Source of the DNA: Thiotrichales bacterium
Lineage (GTDB): Bacteria; Pseudomonadota; Gammaproteobacteria; Beggiatoales; Beggiatoaceae
Direction of reading: 5' to 3'
DNA length: 64,000 nucleotides
Assembly: GCA_016745035.1 (NCBI GenBank)
Contig: JADGDE010000001.1
Coordinates: forward strand, 968,507 to 1,032,506
Of this stretch, positions 17,468-29,054 are shown piece after piece; the stretch's first letter is position 1, and every line of letters begins with the position of its first letter. The notes beneath the pieces are model-generated. The model did not search any database. It saw nothing but the letters and a program-made list of their open reading frames with translations, and was not told where the DNA came from. A program made the position numbers and the translations under genes.

Positions 17468-19623
17468 TATTGGGTAACCTGTGGCAACTTAAATAAGCTG
17501 GTTTGATTCACCCAACGGCGAAAGCGTTGCCATAAGGTTTGTTCGTGGCTATCAATCAAAACGATGCCGCGCTCGCCGCTGTATACCTGTGTGGCTAATT
17601 CGCTGGGCAAGTGCGCCAAACCCCAAAATCGCGGTTCGACAAATTGATAAGGATCTTCCTCCTTGCCTTGTTGTTTGTCTTGGCGCGGGATGACCATCAA
17701 TTCACCGCCCGCTAAGGCGGTCAGCGCCGGATAACGAATATCAATACTCGCCCCCGGTTGCACGCTTTCGAGTGCGACGTTTTGTAGTTGTAGGGCTTGT
17801 CTGTCTAAATATAAATCAATCTGTTGCCCTTGGAGAGTGCGAAAAAAATCGACATCAGCAGCGGCGATACTGATATGGGCTTGCAGTTGTTCTGGGTCGC
17901 CAATATTCATCATCACGCTGCCCTGAGCTAAATAGGCATCTTGCAAGTCGTCCAAATTACTGGCAATGATTTGCCCCGAGGTTTGCGCGTACACGGATAA
18001 ATCGGCGACTTGTTGGCTCAGTTGCTGCCATTTACCCTCGAGGTCTTTGAGTTTTTCTTGTTCGACTTGATACAAAGCGGGTTCGTTTTTATCCAAGGCT
18101 TGTTGTTGTTTGGCTTGGTGGATTTGCCGTTGTAAGTCGATGTTTTTTAATTCGGCATGGAGTTCACGGTTATTCAAACGCAGCAATACATCACCTTGCT
18201 TGACCATTTGCCCATTTTTAACCAAAATCTTGGCGACAAAGCCCTCGGTGCTGTTGCGTACCCAAGTCGAGCCGGCATAATCCAACACTGCCGGGGCGCT
18301 AACGGTGTACGTCCATTGCCATTGGGTAAACAAAGCGAATAACAGAGCGCTGGTGGTGAGTGTAATCAGTCCTACGCGCATTAATACCCGTCCTCTATCT
18401 GGTGCTTTGCGGATATTGACAAAAAAACTGAGAATTGGCACGCCCAGCCATGAAAAAATCCCTAAACCCGCCAATAATAAACCCACGCCTTCGAGTAGGT
18501 GTGAGGCCAAAAAAATTAAACTGAGCATGATAAAAATGCGCCAGAACAGCGCCAAGATACCATAAACTTTAATCCAATTGGGATGCGCCCACGCGGGCAA
18601 AGTCATATCCCGTCCTTGAATGTAGTAACGACTCAAATATTGTAAATAGCGCTGTCCGGCTGTGCCCAAGTTTGGCAAGTTAAGCCAATCGGAGAGAATA
18701 TAATAGCCATCAAAACGCATCAGTGGATTAGCATTAAATAATAGCGTCCCAATCCCGGCGATAATAATAATGTTATAGGCTAAAAAATTCAGCGCTCCGG
18801 TATCGGTATAAACCCAAATCCAGACCGCTAAAGCAGCAAGCAAGACTTCAATAAACATCCCCGCTGAGGAAACGTGGATGCGCTGCCATTTGGAGGTAAA
18901 ACGCCAACTAGATCCGGCATTGACATAGCCGCCAAGCGGCGCGAAAAGAATAAAAAACACCCCTGCTTCGGGAATTGTGCCGCCATATTTTTTGCACACC
19001 AAGCCATGAAATACTTCATGAATGGTTTTCACCAACACCCACGCCAATATCAGCCAAATGCCATTATAAGGGCTGAGCAGCCCCATCGCCGCTGCGGCAA
19101 AACGCTCGGTATGGCTGGCAAGCAAATACACCGCGCTGATGCTGAGCGCCAACCAGAGCCAGAAAAAACCCCAACCGAGCATCCAAGCAAACCACGGATA
19201 AGTCCGTTCCAGCAAGCCATCAGGATTGCCTAAGGGGAATTTTAAAAATAAAGGATTGAGCTTTTTAGCATTTTTTTTCAGTTGGTCATCGGTTTTGGGC
19301 GGCAAGTGCCAAGAGTGATACTCAGGATGCTGGACATAGACCAATTGCGATTGCAACAGCCATTGCATCAAGGTTTTGCCCTCTTCCTCGCTGAGTTCAT
19401 TGTTGGACTTTTCTAAGGCGCTAGCTAAATCCGCTTCGCCATCCAAGCACTGAATAAAACGGTATTCTTTCAGCCCGATTTGAAAATAACTGCCGTGGGC
19501 GGGGTCTTCGAGCAAATAACAGGGGCGATTGCCATAGCTTTGGTAACTGAGTAATAAATCATCACGGAGTTTGAGCGTGGGCAAATCAGGAGCGTGGGCA
19601 GGTGCTGCCTCGGTATCGGACAC
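17467..19623 (-). CDS. M50-type membrane zinc protease fused to HlyD-like adaptor domain
   Basis: 718 residues. The N-terminal ~110 residues are soluble and PqqD/winged-helix-like. A multi-helix membrane domain follows with the site-2-protease zinc motif HEVFH (202-206) and the third-ligand region MRFDGYY further on. After the last membrane helix comes a HlyD/biotinyl-lipoyl region (TEGFVAKILVKNGQMVKQGD, then a coiled coil and a second half-barrel). Such proteins occur in peptide or RTX-type export systems and process or guide secreted peptides. No ABC transporter or precursor is seen next to it. The start is GTG at 19623 with a weak ribosome site. It is divergent from the PDC-sensor gene. 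Confidence 0.8.
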   Translation of the reverse strand: MSDTEAAPAHAPDLPTLKLRDDLLLSYQSYGNRPCYLLEDPAHGSYFQIGLKEYRFIQCLDGEADLASALEKSNNELSEEEGKTLMQWLLQSQLVYVQHPEYHSWHLPPKTDDQLKKNAKKLNPLFLKFPLGNPDGLLERTYPWFAWMLGWGFFWLWLALSISAVYLLASHTERFAAAAMGLLSPYNGIWLILAWVLVKTIHEVFHGLVCKKYGGTIPEAGVFFILFAPLGGYVNAGSSWRFTSKWQRIHVSSAGMFIEVLLAALAVWIWVYTDTGALNFLAYNIIIIAGIGTLLFNANPLMRFDGYYILSDWLNLPNLGTAGQRYLQYLSRYYIQGRDMTLPAWAHPNWIKVYGILALFWRIFIMLSLIFLASHLLEGVGLLLAGLGIFSWLGVPILSFFVNIRKAPDRGRVLMRVGLITLTTSALLFALFTQWQWTYTVSAPAVLDYAGSTWVRNSTEGFVAKILVKNGQMVKQGDVLLRLNNRELHAELKNIDLQRQIHQAKQQQALDKNEPALYQVEQEKLKDLEGKWQQLSQQVADLSVYAQTSGQIIASNLDDLQDAYLAQGSVMMNIGDPEQLQAHISIAAADVDFFRTLQGQQIDLYLDRQALQLQNVALESVQPGASIDIRYPALTALAGGELMVIPRQDKQQGKEEDPYQFVEPRFWGLAHLPSELATQVYSGERGIVLIDSHEQTLWQRFRRWVNQTSLFKLPQVTQ

Positions 19624-19749
19624 GAATAAAACCTATGCAAAAAACAAAAGGCGATTTTAACCTAAATCGGTGTGCTTTTCTCGCTTGCCTTGTGCCTGCA
19701 CTTATGCCACGATTGAAGCTCCGTGCATCAATCATAGGGATAATCCAAG

Positions 19750-20688
19750 ATGAGCAATAGCTTCGATCAATACATTGAGGCGCAACGGCAGCGCTTACAG
19801 GTCTATTTGAGTGTCGCAATGGAGAGCTTGGGAACAACGACGCTGCAATCATGGCAAAGCGACACACTAAGTCACAGCCTACAGCAAAGCCTAATGGACG
19901 AATCTAACCTCGCACAATGTCAATGCCTCTATGTCGTCGATGCTGAGGGACAACAGATCAGTGCCAATATATCCGCACAAAGCATTGATAGCAGTGCAAC
20001 AGGGCAAAACTTAGCCAAACGTCCTTATCTACGCCATACTCCTAGCACTAGTGGTTTAAGCTTATCTTCTGTGTATATCAGCCGTCTCGATGGGCAAAGT
20101 TGTATTAGCGCCATTCAAAGCGTTAACCAAAGTGATGGCTTATTGCTTGGTTATGTCATTGCGGATTTTTCTCTGTTATCTCTGCCTGCTAATGCCTCTG
20201 GGCCTGAAGATAGGCAAATGTGGCTGCAAGCCAAAGGTGACCCTTCGATTCGCGGCACACTTTTCCAACAAACCCGCACCCAAAGTCCTTTGGACGACCA
20301 TATTGATGATGTGATTGATATTGTTATCGAGTTGTTACTCAAACGCGGGGTTTTCCATGCCAAGCTGCATTTTTCTAGCTCTCGGGTAACCATTTGGCTT
20401 TATAAAGATCCTTACCGTTATCGAGTACATTTAATTGATGAAATTAAACAAGCGTGTTTGGCGTATCCGCCATGTCAGTACCCCGAAGAAGCCACCATCT
20501 CCGAAGCACAAATTCGCGAGGTTTTCGGGCATTTCAAAACCCTGCGTTTTATCGACGAAACCTTGTATTTGCGCTCAGCTTCGTTGAATATTATCAATGG
20601 AATGGTCGCCTTAAACTTCTCCTGTGATGGCACGCATTACTTACCGACTGAGAAATTTTTAGCTAATCCTGAAATGTACATGGGTTAA
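19750..20688 (+). CDS. PDC/Cache-like sensor domain protein
   Basis: 312 residues without signal peptide or membrane helix. An N-terminal helix (SNSFDQYIEAQRQRL) leads into a Cache-type fold of about 45-160. Its features are CLYVVDAEGQQIS, the region KRPYLRHT, and VYISRLDGQSCISA followed by LGYVIADFSLL. PDC domains bind small ligands, usually outside the cell; here the protein appears cytoplasmic. A C-terminal half of about 190-312 is of unknown fold (DPYRYRVHLIDEIKQACLAYP). No output domain is attached. It is divergently transcribed from the M50-HlyD gene. Confidence 0.65.
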   Translation: MSNSFDQYIEAQRQRLQVYLSVAMESLGTTTLQSWQSDTLSHSLQQSLMDESNLAQCQCLYVVDAEGQQISANISAQSIDSSATGQNLAKRPYLRHTPSTSGLSLSSVYISRLDGQSCISAIQSVNQSDGLLLGYVIADFSLLSLPANASGPEDRQMWLQAKGDPSIRGTLFQQTRTQSPLDDHIDDVIDIVIELLLKRGVFHAKLHFSSSRVTIWLYKDPYRYRVHLIDEIKQACLAYPPCQYPEEATISEAQIREVFGHFKTLRFIDETLYLRSASLNIINGMVALNFSCDGTHYLPTEKFLANPEMYMG

Positions 20689-20990
20689 TAGGAGTCGATT
20701 ATCACTATCTATGCAGTGACTACCACTGATATTACGCAAAGGCTAAGTTTCACTAAGCAAGGAAAAATTTGAATTATGAGACAAAAAATGCGTTGTTACA
20801 AACATAAAATCTAAGCGGTTTTATTCAAAAACCCTATATAGCCACAAAAAATTTAATAGCACTATGAGCATAAACCATTTGCCGATTTCCCTAGAGTGCG
20901 CGAAAATGGCGGCTATTTTATTGCTGCAAGTCTCCCCCAAAGAGGCTCGGCTTAATCTAACCTATTATTCTTATTCTGAGGAGTGAATGC
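20689..20990. other. upstream region of the carbon cluster
   Basis: It holds a half MITE (20726-20765) and the leader of tkt with the ribosome site GAGGAG just before 20991. I see no clear LysR-type (CbbR) operator or sigma-70 boxes that I would defend. Confidence 0.5.
20726..20765. repeat. half MITE
   Basis: CTGATATTACGCAAAGG followed by CTAAGTTTCACTAAGCA; a left end of the CTGATGTTACGCA family without a matching right end. Confidence 0.6.
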
Positions 20991-22973
20991 ATGCCATCAC
21001 GTAGAGATCTTGCTAATGCTATCCGCGCATTAAGTATGGATGCTGTGCAAAAAGCCAATTCTGGTCATCCAGGTGCCCCTATGGGTATGGCTGATATTGC
21101 TGAAGTATTGTGGAATGACTACATGAACCACAACCCAGCAAATCCTAACTGGGCTGATCGTGACCGCTTCATCTTGTCCAACGGCCACGGCTCTATGTTG
21201 ATTTACTCCTTGTTACACCTAACAGGGTATGACCTCAGCATTGACGATTTGAAAAACTTCCGTCAATTGCATTCTAAAACCCCAGGTCATCCTGAATATG
21301 GTTATGCCCCAGGTGTTGAAACCACCACAGGTCCACTCGGTCAAGGTATCACCAACGGTGTTGGTATGGCTATCGCTGAAAAAGCACTAGCCGCTCACTT
21401 CAACCGTGATGGTCATGATGTCGTTGATCACAACACCTATGTCTTCTTAGGCGACGGTTGCTTAATGGAAGGTATTTCCCACGAAGCTTGCTCTTTAGCT
21501 GGGACTTTAGGCCTCGGTAAATTGGTCGCTTTCTATGATGACAACAACATCTCTATCGATGGTGAAGTTGAAGGCTGGTTTACTGATAACACCCCACAAC
21601 GTTTTGAAGCCTATGGCTGGCACGTTGTGGCTGACGTTGACGGTCATGACGCTGATGCCATTAAAGCGGCTGTTGATGCAGCTCGCGCAGAAACGGGCAA
21701 GCCTTCTATCATTTGCTGCAAAACCACCATCGGTTTTGGTTCGCCAAACAAAGGTGGCAAAGAAGATTGTCACGGCGCACCTTTAGGCGCTGAAGAAATC
21801 GCGCTGACCCGTAAACAACTCGGTTGGGAACACGGCGACTTTGAAATCCCATCTGACATCCAGTCTGGTTGGAATGCAAAAGACGCAGGCGCTGCAAAAG
21901 AAGCGGCGTGGAACGACAAAATGGCGGCTTATAAAGCAGCTCACCCAGAACTTGCTGCTGAATTTGAACGCCGTATTGAAGGTGGTTTGGTTGATGGTTG
22001 GGAAGCGAAAGCTGATGCCTTTATTCAATCTGTCGCTGACAATGGTGCAACCATTGCTTCTCGTAAAGCTTCTCAAAATGCTATCGAAGGCTTATCCAGC
22101 TTCACCGATTTCATGGGCGGCTCTGCTGACCTCGCAGGTTCCAACTTAACCATCGTCTCTAATTCTGTACCTATGCGTGCTAACAATGCCGATGCGAACT
22201 ACCTCAACTACGGTGTCCGTGAGTTTGGTATGGCAGCAATCATTAACGGTATCTCCTTACACGGTGGCTTTGTCCCTTACGGTGCGACCTTCTTGATGTT
22301 CTCTGAATATGCCCGTAACGCGTTACGTATGGCAGCATTGATGAAAATTCAACACATCGAAGTCTTCACCCATGACTCTATCGGTCTTGGCGAAGATGGC
22401 CCAACTCACCAACCAGTTGAACAAACCTCAACTTTGCGCATGATTCCTAACATGAGCGTTTGGCGGCCTTGTGATGCGGTTGAAACCGCAGTGGCTTGGA
22501 AAGCATCCGTACAAAAAACCGACGGTCCTAGCTCTTTGATTCTTTCGCGTCAAAACTTAGATCATCAAGATCGCTCTGCTGATCAAATCGCTAACATCGC
22601 TAAAGGTGGTTACATCCTTAAAGACAGCGACGGTGCACCAGATGCTATCGTTATCGCTACCGGTTCTGAAATGGGCTTAGCGATGGCAGCAGCTGAAGCG
22701 TCTGGCAAAAACGTCCGTGTGGTTTCTATGCCTGCAACTGACGTATTTGAAGCGCAAGATGCAGACTATAAAGAATCTGTCTTACCTGCAAGCGTTAGCG
22801 CTCGCGTAGTCGTTGAAGCCGGTGTGACCAGCTTCTGGTACAAATACGCAGGTCTGAACGGCAAAGTGGTCGGTATCGACACCTTTGGCGAATCAGCGCC
22901 AGCAGGCGATTTGTTCAAACACTTTGGCTTTACCGTTGACAACGTTGTTGACGCGATTAACGCCGTTAGCTAA
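20991..22973 (+). CDS. tkt: transketolase
   Basis: 660 residues, full family length. It moves two-carbon ketol units between sugar phosphates in the pentose phosphate and Calvin cycles. The thiamine diphosphate motif [12 protein letters not shown]...NN is at about 153-185. The pyrimidine-binding domain follows from about 355, with the C-terminal domain from about 535. The N-terminus [18 protein letters not shown] is diagnostic. It is first in the series tkt-gap-pgk-pyk-fba, the order seen in many autotrophic and methylotrophic gammaproteobacteria where this set supplies Calvin-cycle regeneration. The start ATG has a good GAGGAG site. Confidence 0.97.
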   Translation: MPSRRDLANAIRALSMDAVQKANSGHPGAPMGMADIAEVLWNDYMNHNPANPNWADRDRFILSNGHGSMLIYSLLHLTGYDLSIDDLKNFRQLHSKTPGHPEYGYAPGVETTTGPLGQGITNGVGMAIAEKALAAHFNRDGHDVVDHNTYVFLGDGCLMEGISHEACSLAGTLGLGKLVAFYDDNNISIDGEVEGWFTDNTPQRFEAYGWHVVADVDGHDADAIKAAVDAARAETGKPSIICCKTTIGFGSPNKGGKEDCHGAPLGAEEIALTRKQLGWEHGDFEIPSDIQSGWNAKDAGAAKEAAWNDKMAAYKAAHPELAAEFERRIEGGLVDGWEAKADAFIQSVADNGATIASRKASQNAIEGLSSFTDFMGGSADLAGSNLTIVSNSVPMRANNADANYLNYGVREFGMAAIINGISLHGGFVPYGATFLMFSEYARNALRMAALMKIQHIEVFTHDSIGLGEDGPTHQPVEQTSTLRMIPNMSVWRPCDAVETAVAWKASVQKTDGPSSLILSRQNLDHQDRSADQIANIAKGGYILKDSDGAPDAIVIATGSEMGLAMAAAEASGKNVRVVSMPATDVFEAQDADYKESVLPASVSARVVVEAGVTSFWYKYAGLNGKVVGIDTFGESAPAGDLFKHFGFTVDNVVDAINAVS

Positions 22974-22980
22974 TTTTAGC

Positions 22981-24045
<1,065 letters not shown>

Positions 24046-24081
24046 TTAGCCTTGCACTCTTTTTTATCTTAAGAAGGGTGT

Positions 24082-24106
24082 CAAACTCCCACTTTGTGGG
24101 AGTTTG
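24082..24106 (+). terminator. hairpin after gap
   Basis: A perfect stem, CAAACTCCCAC with GTGGGAGTTTG around a TTT loop. There is no T-run directly after it, so it may be a partial terminator or an mRNA-stabilising structure between gap and pgk. Confidence 0.6.
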
Positions 24107-24200
24107 CTTAAATGACTTTCTATCAACATCACCTGCATATTTTCAAAACCAGACATACGCGTCGTTGGCGCAAACTATAGATAAAAAACAGAATCAACTT

Positions 24201-24332
24201 AAGATGTTACGCAAAGGCTTCTTTTTGGCTCCAAAAAACCAAAAAACCGCCATTGCTGCACGGCTAAATATGAATAGGCAGGTGGAAAAGCACCTTGGTT
24301 ATGTCAAAAACAAGCTTAGTGCGTAACATCAG
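24201..24332. repeat. MITE-like element between gap and pgk
   Basis: The right end is TGCGTAACATCAG; the left end is truncated to GATGTTACGCA. The flanks AACTTAA occur on both sides (24198-24204 overlapping the left end, and 24333-24339). A 68-residue ATG-initiated reading frame inside it is not a gene. Confidence 0.85.
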
Positions 24333-24382
24333 AACTTAATTAAATTTACAATACAGCATTCAGAACACAGGAGTTTATGTTC

Positions 24383-25564
24383 ATGGCAATTACCAAGATG
24401 ACCGATTTAGACCTAAAAGGTAAACGGGTATTAATTCGTGAAGATCTCAATGTGCCAATCAAAGACGGCAAAGTCAGCAGTGATGTGCGTATTCGCGCTT
24501 CTTTAGCTACCATTGAACACGCTATGAACGCAGGCGCACAAGTGATGCTCATGTCTCACTTAGGTCGTCCTACCGAAGGTCAGCCCGAAGATCAATTCTC
24601 TTTGCAACCGGTTGCTGATCACTTAGGTGGTTTACTCGGTAAAGACGTGGCATTAGTCAAAGATTATTTAGACAACGCTCCGAGCATGAACGATGGCGAC
24701 GTGGTATTACTCGAAAACGTGCGTTTCAACGCTGGCGAGAAGAAAAACGACGAAGCCCTCTCTAAACAATACGCAGCACTTTGCGATGTCTATGTCATGG
24801 ATGCTTTCGGTACCGCTCACCGCGCTCAAGCCTCTACCCACGGTGCAGGTCAACACGCTCCGACCGCTTGTGCAGGTCCTTTGCTTGCTAACGAACTTGA
24901 AAACTTAGGTAAAGCCTTAGACAACCCAGCCCGTCCTATGGTGGCTATCGTCGGAGGCTCTAAAGTCTCTACCAAACTGACCGTTTTAGAATCTTTATCT
25001 AAAATCGTTGACCAATTGATTGTTGGTGGCGGCATCGCTAATACCTTCATCGCCGCAGAAGGTCACAACGTCGGCAAATCTTTATATGAAGCAGATTTAA
25101 TTGACGAAGCTAAACGCTTAACCGCAGCGGCAAAAGCTAACGGTGGCGACATTCCTGTCCCTACCGATATTGTCACCGGTAAAGAGTTCTCAGATTCTGC
25201 TGAGGCGACCTTAAAAGATGTCTCTGAAGCCACTGATGACGACATGATTTTTGATATTGGCCCAGATACTTCTAAAGCTTTTGAAGAAATTCTCAAAAAA
25301 GCCGGTACTATCGTCTGGAATGGCCCTGTGGGCGTATTTGAAATCGACCAATTTGGCGAAGGCACTAAAGCCATGTCAATGGCGATTGCTGAAAGCCCAG
25401 CATTTTCTATTGCAGGCGGTGGCGATACCTTGGCGGCTGTGGATAAATACGGCATTAAAGATAAAGTCTCTTACATCTCTACTGGTGGTGGTGCTTTCCT
25501 CGAATTCTTAGAAGGCAAACAATTACCAGCCGTTGCCATGTTAGAAGCACGGGCGGCATCCTAA
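24383..25564 (+). CDS. pgk: phosphoglycerate kinase
   Basis: 393 residues from the second ATG. AGGAG at 24369-24373 lies 9 nt from the ATG at 24383 but only 3 nt from the ATG at 24377, so the inner start is preferred. The N-terminal domain has [13 protein letters not shown] and SHLGRP, and the C-terminal nucleotide domain has [10 protein letters not shown] and the terminal [13 protein letters not shown]. It transfers phosphate between 1,3-bisphosphoglycerate and ADP, and works in the reductive direction in carbon fixation. It is followed 22 nt later by pyk, so the two are one operon. Confidence 0.97.
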   Translation: MAITKMTDLDLKGKRVLIREDLNVPIKDGKVSSDVRIRASLATIEHAMNAGAQVMLMSHLGRPTEGQPEDQFSLQPVADHLGGLLGKDVALVKDYLDNAPSMNDGDVVLLENVRFNAGEKKNDEALSKQYAALCDVYVMDAFGTAHRAQASTHGAGQHAPTACAGPLLANELENLGKALDNPARPMVAIVGGSKVSTKLTVLESLSKIVDQLIVGGGIANTFIAAEGHNVGKSLYEADLIDEAKRLTAAAKANGGDIPVPTDIVTGKEFSDSAEATLKDVSEATDDDMIFDIGPDTSKAFEEILKKAGTIVWNGPVGVFEIDQFGEGTKAMSMAIAESPAFSIAGGGDTLAAVDKYGIKDKVSYISTGGGAFLEFLEGKQLPAVAMLEARAAS

Positions 25565-25586
25565 GGACGACGGTAAACATCGACTG

Positions 25587-27080
25587 ATGAAACAACAAAA
25601 ACGCACAAAAATTGTTGCGACACTTGGCCCGGCATCTGATAAACCTGGGATGCTGGACAAGATGATTCGTGCTGGCATGGATGTGGTGCGTCTTAACTTT
25701 TCTCACGGCGGTTATGAAGATCATAAACACCGTGCAGATATGGTGCGAGAACGCGCACGAGCCAATGGCCGCCAAATCGGGGTTATCGCTGATTTGCAAG
25801 GGCCTAAAATCCGAATTGCCTCTTTTAAGAACAAAAAAGTCTTCTTAGCCGAAGGCGGCGCTTTTACTCTCGACATGAGCTGCCCAGATGATGGCGGCGA
25901 TGAAGAACGTGTGGGGGTGACATACAAAACCCTCGCTCAAGAAGTATTCACCGATGATGAATTACTGCTTGATGATGGACGCATTGTTCTCAAAGTCAAA
26001 GAAATTGAAGGCGATGAAATCCGCTGTAAAATCACCGCAGGTGGTGATTTATCCAACAGCAAAGGCATTAACCGCAAAGGTGGAGGATTATCCGCTGCTG
26101 CTCTGACCGAAAAAGACAAGCAAGATATTAAATACGCCGCCATGATCGATGCGGACTATCTAGCGATTTCTTTTCCACGCTCAGCAGCTGATGTGCATCT
26201 AGCTCGGCGCTTACTACGCGAAGCGGGTGGCTCAGGTGGCATTATTGCAAAAATCGAACGTGCCGAGGCAATGGAAGACCTTGAAAATATCATGATGGCA
26301 TCGGACGCTGTGATGATTGCTCGGGGTGATTTGGGCGTTGAAATCGGTGACGAAGCCCTACCACCTGCACAAAAAGACATTATCAACAAAGCCCGGGATA
26401 TGAAACTGGCGGTGATTACCGCGACCCAGATGATGGAGTCGATGATAAGTAACCCCATTCCCACCCGAGCAGAAGTCTTTGATGTTGCCAATGCGGTTTT
26501 CGATGGCACAGATGCGGTGATGCTCTCAGCCGAGACGGCTGCTGGTAAACATCCTGATGTCGTCATTGGAGCCATGACTAGAATTTGTGGCGGTGCTGAA
26601 AAACAAACCATCACCAAACGCTCTAGCCATCGATTGGATACTAGCTTTTTAAATATTGACGAAGCGGTAGCGATGTCAGCGATGTATGCAGCCAACCATT
26701 TGCATGTAAAAGCGATTGCTTCCTTGACAGAATCCGGTTCGACCCCACTATGGATGTCACGGATTCGTTCCGGTATCCCTATTTATGCCCTGAGTTGCAA
26801 TATAGCCACCCGACGTAAAGTGACCCTTTACCGAGGTGTTTACCCGATTAGCTTTGATATGAATATCGATGACGGTAATCCGATTGAAACCAATCGACGG
26901 GTGATTAACGAATTACGAGCCAGTGGTACGGTCACCGAAGGCGATTACGTCATTATTGCTAAAGGGGATCGCATCGGTGTTGCTGGCGGAACCAATACGA
27001 TGCAAATTGTTCGTGTCGGCAGTATTCCCGAGAATACCGATATTAGCCCTGATTCAGACAACGAAGACATTGCTAACTGA
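25587..27080 (+). CDS. pyk: pyruvate kinase (type II-like)
   Basis: 497 residues. The N-terminus KIVATLGPASDKPGMLDKMI is diagnostic. The active-site region reads IIAKIERAEAMEDLENI, with the magnesium-binding Glu and the lysine. ITATQMMESM follows at about 275-285, and a C-terminal regulatory domain completes it. It converts phosphoenolpyruvate and ADP to pyruvate and ATP. The TGA stop at 27078-27080 belongs to the left end of a MITE (CTGATG). The flanking sequence shows that before insertion the frame would have ended with TAA at the same codon, so the protein is unchanged. Confidence 0.95.
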   Translation: MKQQKRTKIVATLGPASDKPGMLDKMIRAGMDVVRLNFSHGGYEDHKHRADMVRERARANGRQIGVIADLQGPKIRIASFKNKKVFLAEGGAFTLDMSCPDDGGDEERVGVTYKTLAQEVFTDDELLLDDGRIVLKVKEIEGDEIRCKITAGGDLSNSKGINRKGGGLSAAALTEKDKQDIKYAAMIDADYLAISFPRSAADVHLARRLLREAGGSGGIIAKIERAEAMEDLENIMMASDAVMIARGDLGVEIGDEALPPAQKDIINKARDMKLAVITATQMMESMISNPIPTRAEVFDVANAVFDGTDAVMLSAETAAGKHPDVVIGAMTRICGGAEKQTITKRSSHRLDTSFLNIDEAVAMSAMYAANHLHVKAIASLTESGSTPLWMSRIRSGIPIYALSCNIATRRKVTLYRGVYPISFDMNIDDGNPIETNRRVINELRASGTVTEGDYVIIAKGDRIGVAGGTNTMQIVRVGSIPENTDISPDSDNEDIAN

Positions 27081-27162
27081 TGTTACGCAAAGGCTAAATA
27101 TCCACTAGGCTGGTGGAAAAGCACAATATTGTGATAAAAACTGGCTTAGTGGGTAATATCAG
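27077..27162. repeat. short MITE-like element (86 bp) overlapping the pyk stop
   Basis: It runs from CTGATGTTACGCA to TGGGTAATATCAG. The flanks TTGCTAA and TTACTAA are a seven-base duplication with one change. The element lies between pyk and fba. Confidence 0.85.
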
Positions 27163-27204
27163 TTACTAACTAAAGCTTAACATTCTATAAAGAGGAGTCT
27201 TTTA

Positions 27205-28266
27205 ATGCTTATTTCTATGCGCCAACTCTTAGACCATGCTGCCGAAAATGGCTATGGTTTACCCGCGTTTAACGTCAACAACATGGAACAAGTCCACGCT
27301 ATTATGCAAGCGGCTGAAGCGGTTGACAGCCCTGTTATCATGCAAGGCTCAGCAGGTGCGCGCTCTTATGCTGGCGAACCTTTCTTGCGTCACTTAATCT
27401 CTGCTGCTATCGAAATGTATCCACACATTCCTGTGGTCATGCACCAAGATCACGGCTCAGAACCCGCAGTTTGCTTGCGTTCTATCCAAAGTGGTTTCAG
27501 CTCAGTAATGATGGACGGCTCTTTAATGGCTGACATGAAAACCCCATCTAGCTTCGAATATAACGTTGATGTCACCAAAGAAGTCGTGAAAATGGCTCAC
27601 GCAGGTGGTGTTTCAGTTGAAGGCGAACTCGGTTGCTTGGGTTCGCTCGAAACTGGTGAAATGGGCGAAGAAGACGGTCATGGCGCTGAGGGCAAACTTG
27701 ACTTAGACATGTTGTTAACCGACCCAGAAGAAGCGGCTAACTTTGTTAAACAAACGGGCGTAGACGCGTTAGCTATCGCGATTGGTACTTCTCACGGTGC
27801 TTACAAATTCACCAAAGAGCCAGACGGTGACGTGTTACGTATTGACCGTATCAAAGAAATCCACGCTCGCATCCCAGATACCCATTTGGTTATGCACGGT
27901 TCTTCTTCAGTACCTCAAGAATGGCTTTCTATCATCAACAACTACGGCGGCGACATGGGTCAAACCTATGGTGTCCCAGTTGAAGAAATCGCTGAAGGTA
28001 TCAAAAATGGTGTGCGTAAAGTCAACATCGACACCGACTTACGTATGGCATCAACTGGCTCTATCCGTCGTCACTTGGCTGACAACCCAGCTAACTTTGA
28101 CCCACGTAAATTCTTAAAAGAATCTACCAAAGGCATGATGGAAATCTGTAAAGCCCGCTTTGAAGTCTTCGGCAGTGCCGGTAACGCTTCTAAACTGAAA
28201 TCTATTTCTTTAGATGACATGGGTGCACGTTATTCTTCAGGTGAATTAGATCCTAAAGTAAACTAA
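27205..28266 (+). CDS. fba: class II fructose-bisphosphate aldolase, Calvin-cycle type
   Basis: 353 residues of the zinc-dependent class II-B aldolase (CbbA-type). The N-terminus [25 protein letters not shown] is typical. Zinc-binding histidines lie in VVMHQDHGS (about residue 80) and in the later IGTSHGAYK and VMHGSSS segments. It condenses dihydroxyacetone phosphate with glyceraldehyde-3-phosphate or erythrose-4-phosphate. A strong ribosome site AGAGGAG precedes the ATG. It closes the cluster and is followed by a strong terminator. Confidence 0.97.
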   Translation: MLISMRQLLDHAAENGYGLPAFNVNNMEQVHAIMQAAEAVDSPVIMQGSAGARSYAGEPFLRHLISAAIEMYPHIPVVMHQDHGSEPAVCLRSIQSGFSSVMMDGSLMADMKTPSSFEYNVDVTKEVVKMAHAGGVSVEGELGCLGSLETGEMGEEDGHGAEGKLDLDMLLTDPEEAANFVKQTGVDALAIAIGTSHGAYKFTKEPDGDVLRIDRIKEIHARIPDTHLVMHGSSSVPQEWLSIINNYGGDMGQTYGVPVEEIAEGIKNGVRKVNIDTDLRMASTGSIRRHLADNPANFDPRKFLKESTKGMMEICKARFEVFGSAGNASKLKSISLDDMGARYSSGELDPKVN

Positions 28267-28312
28267 GTTTTAGCGCTTGGTTTGCTGCGTTAGCTTGATG
28301 CTAGCGCAGCCG

Positions 28313-28350
28313 AAAACCCCCAACAGGTGTTAACTTGTTGGGGGTTTTTG
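28313..28350 (+). terminator. strong bidirectional terminator after fba
   Basis: Stem AAAACCCCCAACA with TGTTGGGGGTTTTT around a short loop, ending in a T-run. A near copy is at 29882-29919. Confidence 0.9.
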
Positions 28351-28485
28351 TTTGTAAGGGAGATTAATTGTTTTAGGTTTGTGTGTTGGGTGAAAATATT
28401 TATTGTTTTCTGCACTACTTGCATTTTGCTATGATAGCCTACTAGATAAACAAGATGTTTTTGGCTTTTAAAAGATAGTGATAGC

Positions 28486-28773
28486 ATGGAAGAAGTAAAT
28501 TTTAGAATTATGTTCAGGAGCCCTGTGTATCCTGTAGTTATTATCACCCCTGAAAAATTGTATTCTGCATTTAATCTTAAACAACTTGCTGAAATTTGTG
28601 TCTCTGTTTTCTCTAATAGAACTGAAAATAAATATCTGGTTATAGATTCAACTGGTAGTGAATTCTGGTATGTAGCCGAAGAATATATTTTATCTCCTGG
28701 ATTTGTCACTAGAAAATGGACTAAAAAGAGGTTGATCGAAACGTATAACAATCATACCAAAGATACCGAATAG
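28486..28773 (+). CDS. hypothetical protein, 95 residues
   Basis: Not recognised. It is a soluble mixed alpha/beta protein with the hydrophobic strand YPVVIITPEKLYSAF, a central ENKYLVIDSTGSEFWYV and a basic C-terminus (RKWTKKRLIET). No signal peptide, cysteine pair or metal motif is seen. The ATG lacks a strong ribosome site. An antisense reading frame covers most of it, but the sense frame has the more ordinary composition. It sits in the accessory stretch between two copies of the same terminator. Confidence 0.5.
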   Translation: MEEVNFRIMFRSPVYPVVIITPEKLYSAFNLKQLAEICVSVFSNRTENKYLVIDSTGSEFWYVAEEYILSPGFVTRKWTKKRLIETYNNHTKDTE

Positions 28774-29054
28774 CAGTATTCCATAAAATCTTTGTCGAAC
28801 AAAAGATTAGATAAAATAATCGGAGATATTTGCAGAGATTTAAATTCAGAAGCAGAATAAATCCTAATTTTAAAGTGATAACTCACCGCCCCACTCATGA
28901 GATATATAAGGCTTTGCCGCCATATGCGATACACAGATGAAATGTATTGTTTAATCAAAAAATTAATGGTTTTTACAACGTGTAAATTGGGTGAAATTTG
29001 TGGTCAACCAATATGCACGAAGTAAGAATATTCAGTCAAGGGGGGTGCTAAAAT

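Noticed and set aside
24078..24326. 82-codon open frame between gap and pgk
   Set aside because: It covers a hairpin and most of a MITE, so its apparent coding sequence is repeat sequence.
28290..28751. 153-codon antisense frame over the 95-residue gene
   Set aside because: It runs into the fba terminator, and its sequence shows no protein-like motif; the sense frame is more plausible.
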